Assembly: GCA_029204225.1 (NCBI GenBank)
Contig: CM055107.1
Span: forward strand, 20,589,997-20,653,996
Direction: 5' to 3'
Origin: Diphasiastrum complanatum
Taxonomy: Eukaryota; Streptophyta; Lycopodiopsida; Lycopodiales; Lycopodiaceae
DNA length: 64,000 bases
Part shown: positions 22,589-34,174 of the stretch, piece after piece
Layout: the number at the start of each line of letters is the position of its first letter
Position numbering within the stretch: the first letter of the stretch is position 1
The notes under the pieces: generated by a model
What the model was told of the DNA's origin: nothing
Databases searched by the model: none
What the model saw: only the letters and a program-made list of their open reading frames with translations
Program-made: the position numbers and the translations under genes

Positions 22589-23176
22589 GTAGCAATGACT
22601 TGATCTTCTCTTTCAACCTGCTTCAATGCACAAAGCACTCATTTGAACAACAACAAATGCTTTCAAAAGATATCACCAATATTTGAAACTCTCTCTCAAA
22701 TTCTCTTCTAGCACTTATCCAAGCAAATCAACACATAGAATCATGGAATCTTGATCAACCTATGATCTATCCTCAATCTAATGACTTTTGACACTTCCTA
22801 AGATTGAAACACACTCAAATGAAGTCCAGCAACCTCACTATCTAGAGATTCAATCAAAATTAGGGTTTTGACAGAATCACAAAAAATTGACTATTCCAAA
22901 TCTACATGCAAATGCTAAAAATTTGATATGCAATCTATAAGCCACCACTTAGGCTGAACCAATGATCCAAAAATCGGCCAAATCCAGCATGTGAATTCAA
23001 AAAATAGAATTGAACAAGTATATTGACCTATTTAGTGTTTTGATCTACAAAAGATCCAATCTACAAAAGCAAAAAATCTGATTTTGGTGTAGAATCCTCT
23101 CTAGCATGCTCTAGACTTGATATCTTCACCAAATCGTTGATAGATCTGATTTCCTCCTTCATAACCTAAAACACAA
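22589..23176 (-). other. Untranslated leader of Copia E
   Basis: Gene-free stretch between primer-binding site and gag start. I see no further structure. Confidence 0.7.
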
Positions 23177-23188
23177 GCTCTAATACCA
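23177..23188 (-). other. Primer-binding site of Copia E
   Basis: Minus strand TGGTATTAGAGC directly inside the 5' LTR. It differs by one C-to-T-type base from the TGGTATCAGAGC used by A, B, C and F. Confidence 0.85.
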
Positions 23189-23838
23189 TGTGAAAGATTT
23201 CAGATCCTTAAGATCCAATCTACTTGAATGATCTTTGGTTAGAAAGAGAAATACACTACCAATTTCACCAATGTAAAAAAATCAGCATCTACACACAATT
23301 TGAGATGCAAACACTAATAGAACTTGATCAAACTTGAATGAAATGATTATGTACTATTGTTGTCCATACAGAACCAACAAGATACTGTATTTCACACGTG
23401 TGGATCCAAAAATAACAAATATAGATCATTCTACACATAGAATTGCAAGCAATCACCAAGATAGTGCACCAATGGATAATAGAACCCAAGAGAAACATGT
23501 ATAAGCATGAAATGAGATAGAGAAGAGAGAAGATGACTCTCTCCATGAGTTACATACTTTTATAGCAGGTCCAAGCCCTATTTGGCCACTTGGCTTTCCC
23601 ACCAAAATGCTAACCCTACCAATTTTGGGTCTAGATTCAATGTACCCAACTTATTCAAATTGAATCTACTCAAACTCGCATTCTATCTTTCCCACACTTT
23701 CAAAAAGTGTTTATTCAAATGAAATTTAGACTAATGAACTTTGAAAAGTCAACCTCTAAGTCTAAAACAAGTTTTGGCATCAATATGCCAAATATGGAAA
23801 TATTGCAAAATGTGATGAAACTAGTTGAATCTTTCACA
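23189..23838 (-). repeat. 5' LTR of Copia E
   Basis: 650 bp. It carries CACACGTGTG at 23393-23402 and a TATAAAA box on the minus strand (23558-23564) in the sense direction of the element. Confidence 0.95.
23558..23564 (-). promoter_or_regulatory. TATA box in 5' LTR of Copia E
   Basis: Minus strand TATAAAA, about 275 bp into the LTR from its 5' end and followed by a GA/CT-rich stretch. This is the usual place for an LTR core promoter. The equivalent site in the other LTR is at 18426-18432. Confidence 0.5.
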
Positions 23839-23843
23839 TAATT

Positions 23844-24429
23844 GTAGTTCAGAGATCGGTGTTTAATATGTAGACATGCTACTTTCACTGCTCTGATTCC
23901 ATTTAGGCACCTTGTGAGAGTTGGTAAGATGACCTTGATGCTCTGCGAGCTTCTGGGAACTCTTGCATACACTAAAAAATGATGATTCCTCCATCAGGAA
24001 CTCTCACAGAGATTTTCATGGATGTATCTAGGTCAGATTTGGTGACTGTCCAATTTTCAAGAGCTATCTCCCAGGGGATCTCAAAAAATCATGAAAAAAA
24101 TACTCTTTTCGAGGGTTTTTGGACGAGATCTTGAGATTTTCTAATTTTTAACTTTTGTAAACTGGTAATCAGCTTCATCTATTGGTAGTGCTCTGAAAGT
24201 TTTGATAAATTCTTGGTAGTAGATCCATCAGTAAATCTGATGATCTGCTTACTTTTTTATCCTATCAAGATCTAGATCCTCCTTGGATGCTGATAGATTT
24301 CCTCGATCTTGCCAGATCTGGCTGAATCTTGATGGATGTAGCTTGATTTGGCTTGATCTCCTTAGATCTAGCAGTGATGGCTGAGCACATTAGCTTTTTG
24401 TAACGTGCCACCCCCAATCTGGATTTGTC
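23844..24429 (-). other. 3' region of element D after integrase
   Basis: Gene-free. 24045-24385 matches 57945-58285 of remnant H (CTATCTCCCAGGGGATCTCAA), so it is a conserved non-coding part of this Tat-like family lying between pol and the extra ORF. Confidence 0.65.
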
Positions 24430-27408
24430 TCACTGTGGTGGCCAATACTTGTGCAACCGGCTACCGTTGATGGGTGTGTCGAATGGCATCCCATCTAGCT
24501 TTTCTAAGTTCATGGCCCCATGATTAAGAGTTTCCTTGATCCTATAAGGACCTTCGCCCATGAATTTCAACTTCCCCTTGATCACCTTGGTTTTATACAT
24601 CAGGACCAGATCTCAACGAAGATCCTTCTTTTGTAATCTGCGATCATGCCAAGCTTTGCGTCTTTTCTTTCTAGCTGCCAGTGCATTCACAACTAGTAAG
24701 CGTGTTTCACAGAGTTTATGCAAAGCTTCGAGACGTAGCTGTAGAGATTTGGACTCATTAAGATGTTGCGCAGTGGCAATCCTTAATGAAAGAAATAAAA
24801 ACTCTACTGGCATCACAACATCTTGACCATATACAAATTGGAAGGGTGTTTGATCAGTGCTCCCTTTATATGTTGTCCTGAATGCCCATAGTGTAGCATG
24901 CAACTTGTGTTCCCAATCTGATCTGCTAGGTTCAACTGTTTTTGTGAGCACGCTACACAGGATCTTATTGGATGATTTTGCTTGCCCATTACCATGAGGA
25001 TAATAAGGCGTACTAGTTCTGTGGATCATGAAGTATTTCTCTAACAGGACCTTGATGGTCTTGTTGATGAAATGGCTTCCACGATCACTGACTAGTTCCA
25101 CCGAGCATCTGAAGCGCACAATGATATTTTCATAAAGGAACTTGGCAGTGGTCCTAGCATCAGCTACTCTTACTGCCTTGGCTTCGACCCATTTGGTGAG
25201 GTAGTCTGTGGCTACAATTATGTATCGATCTTGGGAACTCCTTGTTGCAGGGTGAATTGGACCAACATAATCCAATCCCCATTTTTCGAAGGTTGCTTGG
25301 GCTAAGACTGGGTGCAGTAGATCATAGTTCAATCTCGTTGGTCTCCTTGCCCTTTGGCAAACATCGCACTTTTTCAAGTATTCCTCCGTATCTTTATGCA
25401 TCGTTGGCCACCAACATCCTGATTGCAGGATCTTGCGAACTGTAATGTCAGATGCAAAATGACCTCCACTTATGCCTTCATGTGAAAGCGAAATGATCTG
25501 GGTGGTCTCATGAGAAAGAATACACCACCCAAGAATTTCATCTGGACCTCTTCAGTATAACTGGCCGACAATCAGCTGATAAGGTCTAGCCTTCAAGATC
25601 AATTTCCGATGTTCCGCCTTTGGTAGTGATTTGTCTAGTTGGCTCCGCATTAGATATTCAACAATGTCAGCAACCCATTCTGGTACTGTGTCCACGTAAA
25701 ATAAGGCAACATCTGCCAGCTCATCGTCGGGTTGGATTGCAATCTCCTTTCTCTTGATTCATGACACATGATCTGCCATGTAGTGTTGTTTTTCCTTGCA
25801 AACTACTATCCAAAAATCAAATTCCAACAACAGAAGTAGCCATCTGGTGATTCTCTCGGTTCCGCAAGATTCATCAGTTGTGTTCGTGCAGTTTTCTCAA
25901 AGACTTGTTCCGCTGGTGTCTGACTTTGATCAGGTTCTCATTGGGCTTGCGGAATCATAATTACCACATCGTCCAATATATAATTCTTGAAAGTATCAGA
26001 CATCTCGTGAACTGGAGCTCGTTGAGATTCCTCTTTCAGCATATTGATCTTGGCCTGACTGGTCATTTTTTTATTTTTTGTCACCTGTGTAGAAGATGAC
26101 GCTATATCTGAGTCCAACTTGATTGACTTCAAGAAATCCAACAACTTCGTTTTGCCCTTTTTTGTCATTTTGGTGGGTTCATCCTTCTTGTCTTTCTTCA
26201 GCACTACTGCGACATTCGCCTCATGGTTGCGAATATCAATATCTACTGTAGCTATTGCCTCTTCGGGTAGGTCACTCCATCAGATCACCTGGTTGTAGCG
26301 TTGCTTCAACTGATTCTTCTTATTCGTAGGTGCCTTGGGTGGATCGATCCTTGAGACTTTTGCCATAGCAGACCTTTGTGGTGATTGAGCTGGTACCTTC
26401 TTGGTTCCATAATGATCTGGGTCCATGTGGTGTAGGACTTGTTCATTAGTTAGCTCAATCTCCTTATTATAAGTTAGAGCATGTTGCCAAGGGACTAGAT
26501 CATTGTCCATTGGGTCCTCAATCGGCTCTGCTGATAGGCATGCTACGTTTATCATATTCACCCCAAATGTGATTGGTGTGTCCATAGTGTAACATTTGGG
26601 TGAAGATGTACTCGGTTCTGGATCTGATTCATATTGACATGCCTAGCAGTCAAAAGTTGCTAATGCATCTGTCTATCTCATGACATCCGTCTCTGAATGA
26701 TAGTGACCTCCCTTGGTTGGCCTTGGGCGATCAATCGTATGATCTGTCGTGGATGATCCGTCATCAGCTTTGGGTGCAATAGGTTTCACCGCCCATGTAG
26801 TTGGATCTGCCTTTACAGCCTATTCTCTGTTCTCGAAGGTGAGTTTCCCTGTACCCCAGTTGTGTAATACTTGCGCAATCCTCACCCATGGTCTTCCCAG
26901 TAAAACATGGTATGCAGATGGAGATTCAAGTATATCCATGACCACAAAAGTAATCACAAACTGCATGCTTGCTATCTTTACGAGAATATCAGCAACTACA
27001 CCTTTTGGTTTCATACAAGATTGATCTGCTAGCTTGATGGCGAATCTTGATGGCTTCAATCCTTGTAGACCCTATTTTTCGTACAAAGCCTGTGGAGATC
27101 AGATTGACACCCAATCTTTCATCTACCATTGTTGCCATGTCCTCGTATCTCTTGTGTTTGATTGGCAAAGTGATGTTGTGTTCCTCACTTTCCCATGCTG
27201 CTCCGATGTGGAGGACGTTACTTGTCTCATCATAGCCCGCATAATATATGGACTCAGGCGCTACTGGCTCCTCATTCGCTTTGGCCCATTCAGCTAGGAG
27301 GCTTTTAGCTTGTGGTGCAATCCGCAGTAGTTCTCCGAGTGGTAAACTAACATGGCTTGACAGCAAAAGTGTGAGCCTTTCAGTGCGTGGTTCCTCGGAC
27401 TCCACCAT
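24430..27408 (-). pseudogene. Element D pol: protease region and integrase, RT deleted
   Basis: 27408-25938 is a protease-containing region with several frame breaks (SLPLGELLRIAPQAKSLLAEW, LGRPWVRIAQVLHNWGTGKL, RVSRID-type linker). It matches the intact frame of H at 60807-59278. After a deletion at about 25870-25938 the frame resumes at the end of RNase H (HYMADHVS) and runs into integrase: zinc motif near 25450-25340, LDYVGPI, ELVSDRGSHF and YYPHGNGQAKSSNKI. In that last motif the catalytic Glu (normally QAE) is Lys, a G-to-A-type change. A TGA at 24613-24615 interrupts the C-terminal GEGPYRI domain, which ends near 24430. It cannot encode an active enzyme. Confidence 0.83.
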
Positions 27409-27448
27409 GTGAAAAGGTGGTTCATGTTGGTACAGCCGATCATTCTGA

Positions 27449-29162
27449 TCAATGCGCAGTGGTGAGTCCGCCTGCGGTTCCCGTTCGACGCTGACTGGAG
27501 GTTCTGTGGGATTGTTTCGTTCTTGCTCTTTTTTCTCCTCTTGTGCTTTTTGTACCCAATGTCTTATTTTTTGGTACTGTCTTCTCTCTTCTCTTTTCTC
27601 TCACATTTGGATATGGCGCTGAAGTTGAGGGTTGGTCGTCAGTGACCGATGGTGGTGGTGAGGGAGCCACTTCCTTCCTCTTCTGTGCTCGCGTAACAAC
27701 TAACACAATAGTCTGGTCTTGTCGACCTTTCGATGGCATCCCCGTTGGAACTGCTAGTTGCTGTATGGCAATGAGGTTAAGAGGTGCGCTGGTTCTAGGT
27801 TTAAATGGACAATTATTGAAACAGTGTATATAACTGCAATCTCGGTAGGAGGTTGTATATTGTCCCTTGTAGGGACATTCTGCAATTCTGTGTCCTTCGC
27901 CGCATCCATAGCAGCCGTAATTTCTTCCACCTTGACGTTGTGGTTGAGCTACATAGGCCGAAACATATTCATTTATGGTAGGATCCATAAATGGTTCATC
28001 TGGTTCGTACCACTGCTGCTGCTCAGATTGAGATGGCATTTGCATTTCTTGTTTTGCTGCTGTCAGGTTTACATGGGCCACTTGTTGATTGGCTGGCCCT
28101 GGTGGAGCAAGTAAGGCTATGCGTTGTGGTTGATTGGGTGCGACGTACCTTGATGCCGCGTTAGGTGCCCTTTGATGATATGGATAAGAAGTCTGATAAG
28201 GACTTCTCTTCTGTTGAACAACCCTGGGGTTAAACGGGCAAAATGTCGTATCGTGCGATGTTGCATTGCACAGATGGCAGAATCTATGTGTCAGTCTCAG
28301 ATTTTGCTTTAGGACTAGACACTCGTTCGCTATATGGTTTTGCGTGCATACTGAACACCATAAATTTTCTCGTCGAGGATACTGCAGCTGGTTTGGTTCC
28401 GATTGATGTGGAGTTACTGCTACAGTTCCCTGTAAGGCCTTCAGTTTCTGGTCAAACTACGCCGTAAGTTGCTCCATCTGTTGTTTGTGTAATTTTGTCA
28501 TTTGCTCCAACAACAGTTTTGTGGATAGAACGGATGCGTTTGATGATGATGATGCGATCGAGGGAGTAGGAGTGTGGGTGGAAGGATATTTGTCGTCATA
28601 TCCCTCATCCTCTTCCCTGATGGCATCTTCCATGGCTTCTTGCAGAGTAGCGTACTGCTCCCGTCGTTCCAGTTCTCTTCTGATGCTTCGTGGTAATCCG
28701 GCTAGGAACCACATGATCGGGAGTCAAGGTTGCACTGCACTCGGATCGTAGACGTTTGACCCGTTCAATATAGTCCCTGAACCTTTCTCGTTTTTCCATC
28801 TTGACTTTGCTCAGTAGGAGAAATGGGTCTTCCAGGAACTTTCTTGGTTTAAAGCGCATAATGAGAGTCGCTTTAACCACTTCCCAGGTGAATTTCTCTT
28901 CCTCTAACATGTTAAAAAACTAATCTTGAGCCACTACAAGTAAGGACATAGGGAATAACATCAGCTTCTCTACAGGTGTTCATTCGCCATAGATTTCACA
29001 AGTTTGCTTGCAGATCTGGAGGAATCGGATGGGATCTGATGATCCGTCGTATTTTGGTATCTCCATCTGTGGTGCTCTCCGAATTGCATGCAAGGGTGCA
29101 ACAGGTATGGGCTGGCCCATTAGATCCATTGGTGCTAGTTCCGGTTCTGTCTCTTGTTGCAC
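27449..29162 (-). pseudogene. Element D gag (Tat-like) with two zinc knuckles
   Basis: Retrotransposon gag with IPKYDGSSDPIRFLQICKQ (about 29050), a W-containing core (FTWEVVKATLIMRF) and FRDYIERVKRLRSE (about 28790). 28714-27449 is one frame with a TAG at 28457-28459. It contains CSVCTQNHIANEC (about 28355), a Cys-rich HLCNATSHDTTFCPF block (about 28270), a second knuckle CYGCGEGHRIAECP (about 27890) and a basic KRREKTVPKNK tail. A frameshift near 28700 separates the halves, and a stop lies at 28980-28982. The Cys-rich spacing is like that of the plus-strand fragment at 12747-13420. Confidence 0.78.
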
Positions 29163-29439
29163 AACTGCTAATCTGGGAAGGTGTGGTGCCTGATTTGCTA
29201 TCCTTCATGCTATTGATCGTCCCGACCTCAGATTCATCCGATGGTGAATTCCAAAGTGATTGGATCTTGCTTATACAGTAGGATGCAATCTGGATCTTCA
29301 AGATCTGATCGATCTGATCGGTCGGAATGAATTTTACGCCTTTTATGGTGGTTTTTTCTTGATAAATTTTTACTCCTTGCACTGATTGACCTGAGATTTT
29401 GACAGTAGCTGGATATGATGCAGATCTTTCCATTGATCT

Positions 29440-30250
29440 AGTCTGCGAGGGTTATCTTGTGCAAGGGTTGGCTGTGCGAGGTTTCTTTGGCTGTTTTTGT
29501 AGGTAAAAAACTTGATACCTTTCAGATCTCTGGGAAGTAACTCTTGCAAGCTTCACAGTAGCTGGATCTGGGTCAGATCTCACTGTAGAATTCTCTACGA
29601 GAGTTAACTCTTGCAAGAAGTGACAATTTCACTGTCTGCAAGGGTTCAAAATCACTTTCTGTGCTTGATCTTCATTAGATCTTCATAGTAACTCTCGCAG
29701 GCTTCATCACTGATGTAATTTGACATTCTGAATCGATTGAGAGGGTCTGCAAGAGTTCTTACTGGAAGGATTTGTTGGATTTTCACTTTTTAGTGATTTT
29801 TTAGCACTTAAATCCAATTTTTTGCTCATTGAAATCAAACTAACTCTCGCAAGCTCTTCTGTGTCCTGGTCTCCCTGAGATGGAACTTCAGAATCCTCTG
29901 CGAGAGTTCTTGACCACTGGAACTGAAAATTTCACTATCTACGAGGGTTCATTGGTACTTTTCCGTCTTTTTTTCATTGGGAACTCTCGCACAGGCACTT
30001 ATTCATCAAACTAACTCTTGCAAGCTTCTCTGTGTCCTAGTCTCACTGAGATGGAACTTCAGAGGGCTCTGCGAGAGTTCTTATAAAGATTTGATTTTTT
30101 TTGGATTTTTTCAAGGGTTTTTTGAATTTTTATGATTTTTCGCTGATTTTTACAATCTGCTTGGAATAACTCTCGCAGGCTTCTATGCAGGTCTGGGACA
30201 GTACCCTGGAGCTACTGCCAGTCATGCAAGGGTTAATTCCCACTGATTCT
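29440..30250 (-). repeat. Leader array of AACTCTCGCA / TGCGAGAGTT inverted motifs
   Basis: In the 5' leader of element D about a dozen copies of AACTCT(C/T)GCA and its complement TGC(G/A)AGAGTT (or CTACGAGGGTT) alternate at irregular intervals. One pair framed by a TGTGTCCT-GTCTC-CTGAGATGGAACTTC spacer occurs twice, at about 29850-29915 and 30007-30085. Such inverted motifs could fold into hairpins in the RNA. Confidence 0.7.
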
Positions 30251-30528
30251 GGAGATATAAAAATCTGATGTGTTGTTTTGGCTCTTTTTCTCTCCAAAAT
30301 GCAGATTGGTGTGTTTTTTGAATTTTTTGGATGATTGGTTTGGGTTTCAAGCCCTTAGAGACTGTTCAGGGCCTCCTCTACCCTCTCACACCTCCTTTGC
30401 TAACTGTAAACAGTCCAAACACAAAAAAAATACAGAAAACTAACTCTAAACTCCCAAAAATCTACCTAAACTACTCTAAAAAGCAAGAAAATAGCTAAAA
30501 TGCAGCTAAACTAGTTAGTGGAAACCTA

Positions 30529-30547
30529 TCCCCGGCAACGGTGCCGC
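30529..30547 (-). other. Primer-binding site of element D
   Basis: Minus strand ends in CACCGTTGCCGGGGA directly inside the 5' LTR. Plant Tat/Athila-type Gypsy elements often carry a TGGCGCCGTTGCCGGGGA-type site here. Confidence 0.75.
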
Positions 30548-31368
30548 TGTGGGGTCAAACATCTCTCGTAGTATAGCCCTTCCGCCTATCAACAAAGGTT
30601 AGATCACTGGATAGGTACCTAATTATGCATAGATGTTGCTTTTAGTTAATTTTCTACTTTCTCCCTTAACTCTACTCACCACTATACTACTCCTCTTTAA
30701 CTCTACTCCTCTACACTAACATTCATCATGGTTTTGGTTGAAGAGAAGGAATGGAGAAGAAGAGATTGAGAAGGGAAGAGAAAGAGAGAGATAGAGAGTG
30801 AGGGTGGAGGTTAGCTCAAATGCTCCCTATGCTTGCTAATGGAAAAGCATTCACTATGGCAAACAATAGACATGGAAATAGAAAGCAATGGAAAACACAA
30901 TCAAGAGCAATAGCAAGTAGTGAATAGCAAATGAGGATGCTTCTCTTCCAAAAATGGTAGAGTTTCCTCTTTCTCATTAAGCATGAAAATAGTGTACAAA
31001 TGGTGCCTTTTTATAAAATGGGGAAGGCCCTTGCCCCTCAATCTTATTGGCTAATATTCACAATGATCCTATCCATTCATCTTGGACCCAACTTGATCCA
31101 AGGGTCCACAAAAAGTACATTAGAAATCACAAGATTCATGTGAGTCCCAATTTGGACCCAACTCTAAAAAGTGATCTCTAAGTTTAAAAATGACATTGGG
31201 CCTCTAGTTTTATTTTAATTCCAAGGCCCAAGTTAAGTTTATTTTATTTACAACTCTAATTGCGTGCTCATTGGGCCATGGGCTTATACACGCAAGATGT
31301 CATGCCCTCGCAACACATTTTATTGGAGGATTTTACCTATTTACACTTTGTTGGGAATACCCCCAACA
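30548..31368 (-). repeat. 5' LTR of element D
   Basis: 821 bp. The inverted edges TGTGGGG and CCCCAACA are visible on the plus strand. A TATAAAA box (minus strand) lies at 31011-31017. The LTR end facing the internal region matches 63228 onward, which is the start of another D-type LTR. Confidence 0.88.
31011..31017 (-). promoter_or_regulatory. TATA box in 5' LTR of element D
   Basis: TATAAAA on the minus strand about 350 bp from the 5' edge of the LTR. It is followed by GGCACCATTTGTACAC and conserved in the other LTR copies. Confidence 0.5.
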
Positions 31369-33127
31369 ATATTCATCATAACCTAACCCTAACATCTAAT
31401 CTAAAGATCCACTTGATCCACCCTATTTAGGGTCAATACCTGGAGATCCAAAAACAATGAGAAAAATGATATTTTTAGCTCGTACTTTTTCTCTACCTTA
31501 TCTATGCACTCTTTGGACATATCCCAAAGGTACCATTCCAAAGCTAGGGTAATAATTTGACTTAGAATAAGGTATCCTATGTTTTGGCACGTGTGACATC
31601 CCACAACATGACATCCAACAACAAGTGGTAATTGTGCAAACTAGTTTGTGTAAATTTAACACTCTGAAGGTGTAGACTGACATGTCAACAACTCTTGCAT
31701 GCCACCTTGCACTGAATTGATAGGAATCGCCTATAATTGATGCATTTCTTGTAACATCAAACCCAATATTATCACAATGATGTTCATCTACCTACAAGTC
31801 CAAATAGCAAACAATAATTATTTTGTAATAAACTTTAAATTACTATATAAGTTTAAAACTCACAATGAATTATTCATTAAAAAAAAAAATCATAGATGCT
31901 ACAAATAAAAAGATTGATTCAATTACCATGATATGATCTTCAAAGTCGTGAGCATTTGCATATATCTTAATGCTCCATTCATGAGTGTTACACCAACCCT
32001 TTCCAACTTTTGTCCTTTTATTACTTTTGAATCATCTAACTTTAGCACTAATATCAACTTTATAACACTTTCATTTGTGATCTTACAAGATTTTACAGTA
32101 AATCTTAGTAAATTACTCAAATCTATAAACATGTCATAGGTACAATCACATGACAAAGTGCTAACTTGTGTACCCCTGTTTAACATTAGAGTTATTTTCA
32201 GCACATTTTTGTGCGCGTACACACAATTAAGTGCGCATAAATCCTTTGGTCACTGAGACATAACAGGCCATCAAATGATTAAAATTTCAATCTTTCTAGT
32301 GAAAATCTTTAATTGGTAAATGTATATATGAAGAACACACATGTGAGAGGGTTTGATGTGATTCATCATAGTTTATGAGATATGATTTTTTGAATAAGTG
32401 CTTGAAATGCACACTTTTGTGTGCATTTTGTGACGACTCTAGTGTTTACACATCTCTTTCTAGTTTGATTTGAAATGGACATGTCCAAATGCCTCATTGA
32501 TAATTTTCAGCATTGTGGGATACACATCTCTTCTAATACCAAAATAATCACATCCTCCTTGTATCAATTTTATGTCAATTAACTTACCAACTTCACTCAT
32601 AAGGTCCTTAGTAATCTTGGACTTGATTCGAAAATATTGTTGATTGCCTAGTAGACGCGTTGTTGACTTGAAGGTTAGTACTGCACTCACAGATTTTGCA
32701 ATTATGTTGTTGTCTTTTAGATTTTGATGTGTAACTGATGCTTTTTTTTATCTGCAAAATGAGTCACCAGAGCTACGAGGGCAGACCAGAAATTCAGGCG
32801 AAGTTTTGAAAACCGAAAATTTTATCTCTCCTACATGGCATTCCTTAGAATGCCCTTTTGGAGTTTGAATTTTCTCTAATATTGGATTGAACCTCGATAG
32901 TGCAATAAGGTCATTCTTCCTTATTTTTCAATTTGCCCTTGTGAGCCTTGGCATTTGTAAAAGAGACACGAATGTATTTCATCCATATAATTGTAATAGC
33001 ATGGAGAGCTTGTATAAAAGTAATACTAGTCTCATGAAATCTATTTAGATGGCACTACTTTGGCCACACACCAGTTTAATGAAAATTTGGCAATATTGAT
33101 CTTATAAGTAATTCACAACAACAAATA
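31369..33127. other. Non-element stretch, no recognised gene
   Basis: AT-rich DNA without LTR or pol motifs. Two minus-strand open frames (32222-31923, 99 codons; 32690-32460, 76 codons) read like protein (LDDSKVIKGQKLERVGVTLM; CDYFGIRRDVYPTMLKIINE). The first ends near ATCATATCATGGTAATTG, which could be a splice donor. I cannot assign a family. They may be exons of one gene, or chance. Confidence 0.3.
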
Positions 33128-33600
33128 ATTGTTGTTTGCCACGCTCATAGCCACACAAACAACACATGATGCATTGTTGTGGACCAATTTGGTTTCTCAT
33201 GGCAAATCGTGTGGCAATGCCCGCATGGCACAGCCATGCGTGGTTAAGCCACGTACGTGCAAAATATGTCACTGGCATTCCTTCCCAGTGGTACATGATT
33301 CAAAATTCAAATGCGTGGCATAGCCACACATGGCACAACCACGCCACGTCCACTGGAGAAATTGTTGCCGGATTTCATTGGTCGTGGGGGCGTGGCAGTG
33401 CCATGCAAATCCCTGGAATTTTGCCACACGTGGCAACAATTTCCAGAGAGTCAATTTTTTGCTTGCCACGCGCGGCAAAATCCTTGGGATTTGGGAGCTG
33501 TCATTTTTTATTGCCACGCGTGGCAAAAAAGAAAAAGGGCATGGCAGTGCCACGCACTTAAATTTTTTGCAAAAAGAAAAGTCTTGGGAACAAACCCGCG
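33128..33600. repeat. Cluster of GCCACGCGTGGC-type palindromes
   Basis: About ten occurrences of TGCCACGCGTGGCA and variants (GCCACACGTGGCA, GCCACGCGCGGCA, GCATGGCAGTGCCATGC) within 470 bp. The shared motif makes all frames look similar (MAQPRHV, CHAWQ). Related phrases recur at 63145-63215. Confidence 0.7.
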
Positions 33601-33770
33601 CACTGTTTTTGGGAGAAAACGAGAGTGGAAGCGACGTTGAGGCTAAACATTTCTCATTTTTTGTTTAGAGAATGAGAGTGCAAGATTTTTTGACGAGGAG
33701 ATTGAGAGAGATGAAAGTGAAGAGATTGAATGTGAGAATGAATGAGAGGAAGTGGAGAGTGAATGAGATT

Positions 33771-33872
<102 letters not shown>

Positions 33873-33878
33873 ATTAAA

Positions 33879-34174
33879 ATGTGAGTTGATGATTTTTTAG
33901 ATTGTTTGTAAAAGAGTGTATGATAGAGAATGTTACATTTGTATTTGTTATTACAATTGTCTTATGGATTGTAAATGTTTTAAAGTTATGTGCATTTAGG
34001 ATTGTAATTTATAGATTTATTTAAGATTTAGTTTTTGAAACTAAAATATATATATTGGATCTATTAGATTTAGATTGATTATTAAAAACATATTGTAACT
34101 AACGTGCATATTGTAACTAATGTGAGCTGATGTCTTTTTAGATTTTATGTAAAAGAGTGTATGATAGAGAATAT
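33879..34174 (+). repeat. Local tandem duplication split by Copia B
   Basis: About 65 bp at 33879-33945 (TGTAAAAGAGTGTATGATAG) are repeated at 34117-34174. The second copy resumes at 40014 after Copia B, so B inserted in the second unit. Confidence 0.75.

Larger units (their letters stand above)
18057..23838 (-). mobile_element. Ty1/Copia element E with reverse transcriptase replaced
   Basis: Minus-strand Copia with LTRs of about 650 bp (18057-18705 and 23189-23838, roughly 95% identical by eye) and target duplication TAATT (18052-18056 and 23839-23843). The primer-binding site is TGGTATTAGAGC (23177-23188), and a polypurine tract lies at 18706-18716. The gag-protease-integrase frame is intact. 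The RT domain between its first residues (EYQSLV) and the RNase H end (LRYIIGTRDFG) is replaced by about 850 bp of unrelated sequence. The element is inserted in Tat-like element D. Confidence 0.95.
14905..31368 (-). mobile_element. Tat-like Ty3/Gypsy element D, interrupted by Copia E
   Basis: Minus-strand element bounded by a complete 5' LTR (30548-31368) and the inner part of a 3' LTR (14905-15329), about 95% identical by eye over the 425 shared bases. Order: primer-binding site 30529-30547, long leader with inverted motifs, gag, protease region, RNase H end plus integrase, 3' region, long extra ORF (17938-15302), 3' LTR. Most reverse transcriptase has been deleted between about 25870 and 25938. 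Copia E (18057-23838, TAATT duplication) sits between integrase and the extra ORF. Remnant H (57931-60910) is a relative that keeps part of RT but lacks integrase. Confidence 0.85.

Noticed and set aside
33128-33600. CRISPR-like array of short repeats
   Set aside because: Repeats are palindromic, unevenly spaced and without uniform spacers. The DNA is eukaryotic.
33128-33668. Several overlapping plus-strand ORFs (MAQPRHV, CHAWQ phrases)
   Set aside because: They arise from the repeated GCCACGCGTGGC palindromes in all frames, with no codon-like conservation.
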